Shown here piece after piece: positions 4,304 to 5,477 of a stretch of 5,477 bases of DNA. The position numbers and the translations under genes are program-made. The DNA comes from Anaerolineae bacterium (GTDB lineage: Bacteria; Chloroflexota; Anaerolineae; 4572-78), in the NCBI GenBank assembly GCA_027022125.1, contig JALVZI010000684.1, positions 1 through 5,477 of the forward strand, written 5' to 3'. Under the pieces are notes generated by a model. The model made no database searches. It saw nothing but the letters and a program-made list of their open reading frames with translations, and was not told the origin of the DNA. How positions within the stretch are numbered: the stretch's first letter is position 1; every line of letters starts with the position of its first letter.

Positions 4304-5301
4304 TCTTCCGGCGATTCAATCACCGCATCCGCTCCCAGCGATTCAAATTGCGCGCGCAGGGCGGCGGGGTCGGTGGCGGTTGCCAGCACACCGATGGCGA
4401 TGAATCCGGCGGCTTTGGCGGCGCGAATGTCGTCGGGCGTATCGCCGATGTATGCCGGATGCGCGGGCGCGGGGTATAGCCGTTTGGCGGTTTCCTGCAA
4501 AATCCACGGGTCGGGTTTGCCGCGCGCGCCCGCCGCAAAAATATCATCGTGAGTGAGCATTGCCTGAAAATGGCGGTCAATATTGAGCCGTGTCAGCGTG
4601 TATTCCGCTTCGGCGCGGGGGCGACCGGTGGCAATGCCGAGCGGCATTTTCTGTGCCAGTGCCGCCAGCGTTTCGGTGCGGATGAGCGCAGTTTCGTGCC
4701 GAATGACGCCCGGCTGCCGCACCACGGTCGGTGTTTCGCCATAAATTTCGGCGAACAGTGTTTCACCCAGATAGACTTCCTGAAAAATGCGCTGAATCAG
4801 GTTCTCTTTTTTCAGACTGCCGCGCCCGAAAACCAGATGACGGTTGTTTCCCGCCAGCACAGTTTCCAGCGCGGACAATCCGCCCCCCGCCAGCGAAACT
4901 TTTTCTGCCAGCGCGGGAATATCTTTTCGTGCCCGCAGTTCACCCATCGTCAGCGGCGGTTTTCCCCGCGAAACGATTTGCAGATATGCCAGCAGGGTGG
5001 CAATTCGGCGGTGCAACGGCAGGGTGGAAACGGACAGCGGCGGCAGCAAATCCAAAAAATAGGTGATAAATGCGGCGGTCAAATCCCAATCATTGTTGAA
5101 CCCGCCGGCGTTTTTCAGCAGCGAAACATCGTTGGGCGTGAGCAGCGGTGTGTCATCGGCGGCGGGCAGGCGCATCCCCTGCGAAAAGAAGATGTCCACT
5201 GTGCGGATGATGGCGGCGCGGTACGAGCGCGACACATCTACCAGCACACCATCCATATCGAAAATTAGGGCGTCGATTTTGGTTTCAGGTTTCAGGTTCA
5301 A
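4270..5301 (-). CDS. HAD-superfamily (subfamily IA-like) phosphatase, candidate histidinol-phosphate phosphatase
   Basis: All four HAD motifs are present: motif I DMDGVLVD with D15 and D17, motif II GIATGR with T225, motif III GKPDP with K262, and motif IV YIGDTPDDIRAAKAAG with D287, D290 and D291. The order and Rossmann-like C-terminal half indicate a magnesium-dependent phosphohydrolase. At 343 residues it is longer than ordinary IA phosphatases; more than 200 residues lie between motifs I and II, implying a large helical cap that should set substrate choice. It resembles a less-studied long HAD-IA clade (I recall TIGR01548), from memory. The TAG stop lies 3 nt before hisB, and this operon has no other visible histidinol-phosphatase, so that role is plausible but inferred. 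The start is TTG at 5301, lying in repeat DNA. No ATG precedes motif I and no ribosome site is visible. Both termini (MNLKPET and RIVNSE) are repeat-encoded. Confidence 0.88.
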   Translation of the reverse strand: MNLKPETKIDALIFDMDGVLVDVSRSYRAAIIRTVDIFFSQGMRLPAADDTPLLTPNDVSLLKNAGGFNNDWDLTAAFITYFLDLLPPLSVSTLPLHRRIATLLAYLQIVSRGKPPLTMGELRARKDIPALAEKVSLAGGGLSALETVLAGNNRHLVFGRGSLKKENLIQRIFQEVYLGETLFAEIYGETPTVVRQPGVIRHETALIRTETLAALAQKMPLGIATGRPRAEAEYTLTRLNIDRHFQAMLTHDDIFAAGARGKPDPWILQETAKRLYPAPAHPAYIGDTPDDIRAAKAAGFIAIGVLATATDPAALRAQFESLGADAVIESPEEVNELRIVNSE

Positions 5302-5364
5302 GGTTGCAATCAGTCCAAAGTTTCAAGTCCAAAGTCTCACAAATGAACGAATCTGCGAATAGAC
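5281..5364. repeat. Heptamer array overlapping the HAD start (12 units)
   Basis: Plus-strand units: ggtttca, ggtttca, ggttcaa, ggttgca, atcagtc, caaagtt, tcaagtc, caaagtc, tcacaaa, tgaacga, atctgcg, aatagac. The later units are more diverged. The proposed TTG start (5301-5299) falls in the third unit. The 13 bases at 5328-5340 recur exactly at 221-233 in the array before hisI. Confidence 0.75.
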
Positions 5365-5379
5365 CTCTTGCAAAAGTCT
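5361..5379 (-). other. Small imperfect palindrome AGACCTCTTGCAAAAGTCT
   Basis: The arms pair fully in minus-strand RNA if two G-U wobbles are allowed (5365/5375 and 5367/5373), with a 3-nt loop. It abuts the two-hairpin element to its right. AGACCT..TGCAAAA resembles the ends of some IS5-type elements, from memory, so this may be one edge of a decayed or miniature element. Confidence 0.35.
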
Positions 5380-5457
5380 GTCATACCGGAATTTCTCGCA
5401 GGGAAATATCCGGTATCCAGAATAAAACGATGGATTCCCGCTTTCGCGGGAATGACA
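5379..5457. repeat. REP/BIME-like pair of inverted hairpins
   Basis: Two hairpins share the frame TGTCAT-stem-ATCCA but point in opposite directions. The first (plus, 5379-5419) has arms ATACCGGA (5383-5390) and TCCGGTAT (5409-5416). The second (minus, 5457-5431) has the perfect 8-bp stem ATTCCCGC/GCGGGAAT around TTTC (5434-5453). An 11-nt AT-rich spacer separates them. The second hairpin fits ATTCCC-N8-GGGAAT, the pattern called dRS3 in Neisseria, though similar repeats occur elsewhere. No coding sequence is seen between here and the right edge. Confidence 0.65.
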
Positions 5458-5477
5458 TCAGAGAAAATATAGCAAAA

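Noticed and set aside
4549..5268. 239-codon plus-strand frame opposite the HAD gene
   Set aside because: It is antisense to an intact gene with all HAD motifs; the predicted protein shows no recognisable features.
3640..5301. Bifunctional HisB split by a frameshift
   Set aside because: The HAD protein is a long-cap IA-like type, not the short HisB N-terminal phosphatase, and both frames are complete with their own stop and start.

Overview
The window is a stretch of a bacterial histidine biosynthesis operon, with every gene on the minus strand. In transcription order (right to left) the genes are a HAD-superfamily phosphatase, hisB, hisH, hisA, a Nudix hydrolase, hisF, and the first 55 codons of hisI, which runs off the left edge. 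The genes are GC-rich and intact, with family-typical lengths and catalytic residues. The organism cannot be fixed from this sequence. A separate hisB and hisI, weak or absent Shine-Dalgarno sites at several genes, and spacers full of degenerate short repeats would suit a Chloroflexota-like or other environmental lineage, but this is a low-confidence guess.

Pathway logic: HisI opens the phosphoribosyl-AMP ring, HisA isomerises ProFAR to PRFAR, HisH and HisF form the glutamine-dependent IGP synthase, and HisB dehydrates IGP. The HAD protein ends 3 nt before hisB. It is a reasonable, unproven candidate for the histidinol-phosphate phosphatase that the pathway also needs. The Nudix protein overlaps hisA by ATGA and resembles ADP-ribose pyrophosphatases. 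Its role in the operon is unknown; cleanup of pathway nucleotides, or a HisE-like pyrophosphohydrolase role, are hypotheses. hisG, hisD, hisC and hisE are not visible.

The unusual part is the DNA between the genes. Except at the hisA/Nudix overlap, every junction carries an array of degenerate repeats in strict 7-bp register: 161-314, 1085-1119, 1156-1190, 2493-2646, 3280-3335, 3583-3645, 4234-4303 and 5281-5364. Word families differ (TTTCAAG, TCAGTGG, AAATGAC, GAATTAC, GAATAGC, CCAATCA, TTCAAAA) but the period does not. Five of the six visible stop codons and three start codons lie inside these arrays, so several protein termini are encoded by repeat DNA.

The hisB-hisH gap (about 390 nt, no gene) holds two inverted heptad arrays around a core with three hairpins. 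The right end (5361-5457) holds a compact REP/BIME-like group of hairpins, one matching the ATTCCC-N8-GGGAAT pattern.
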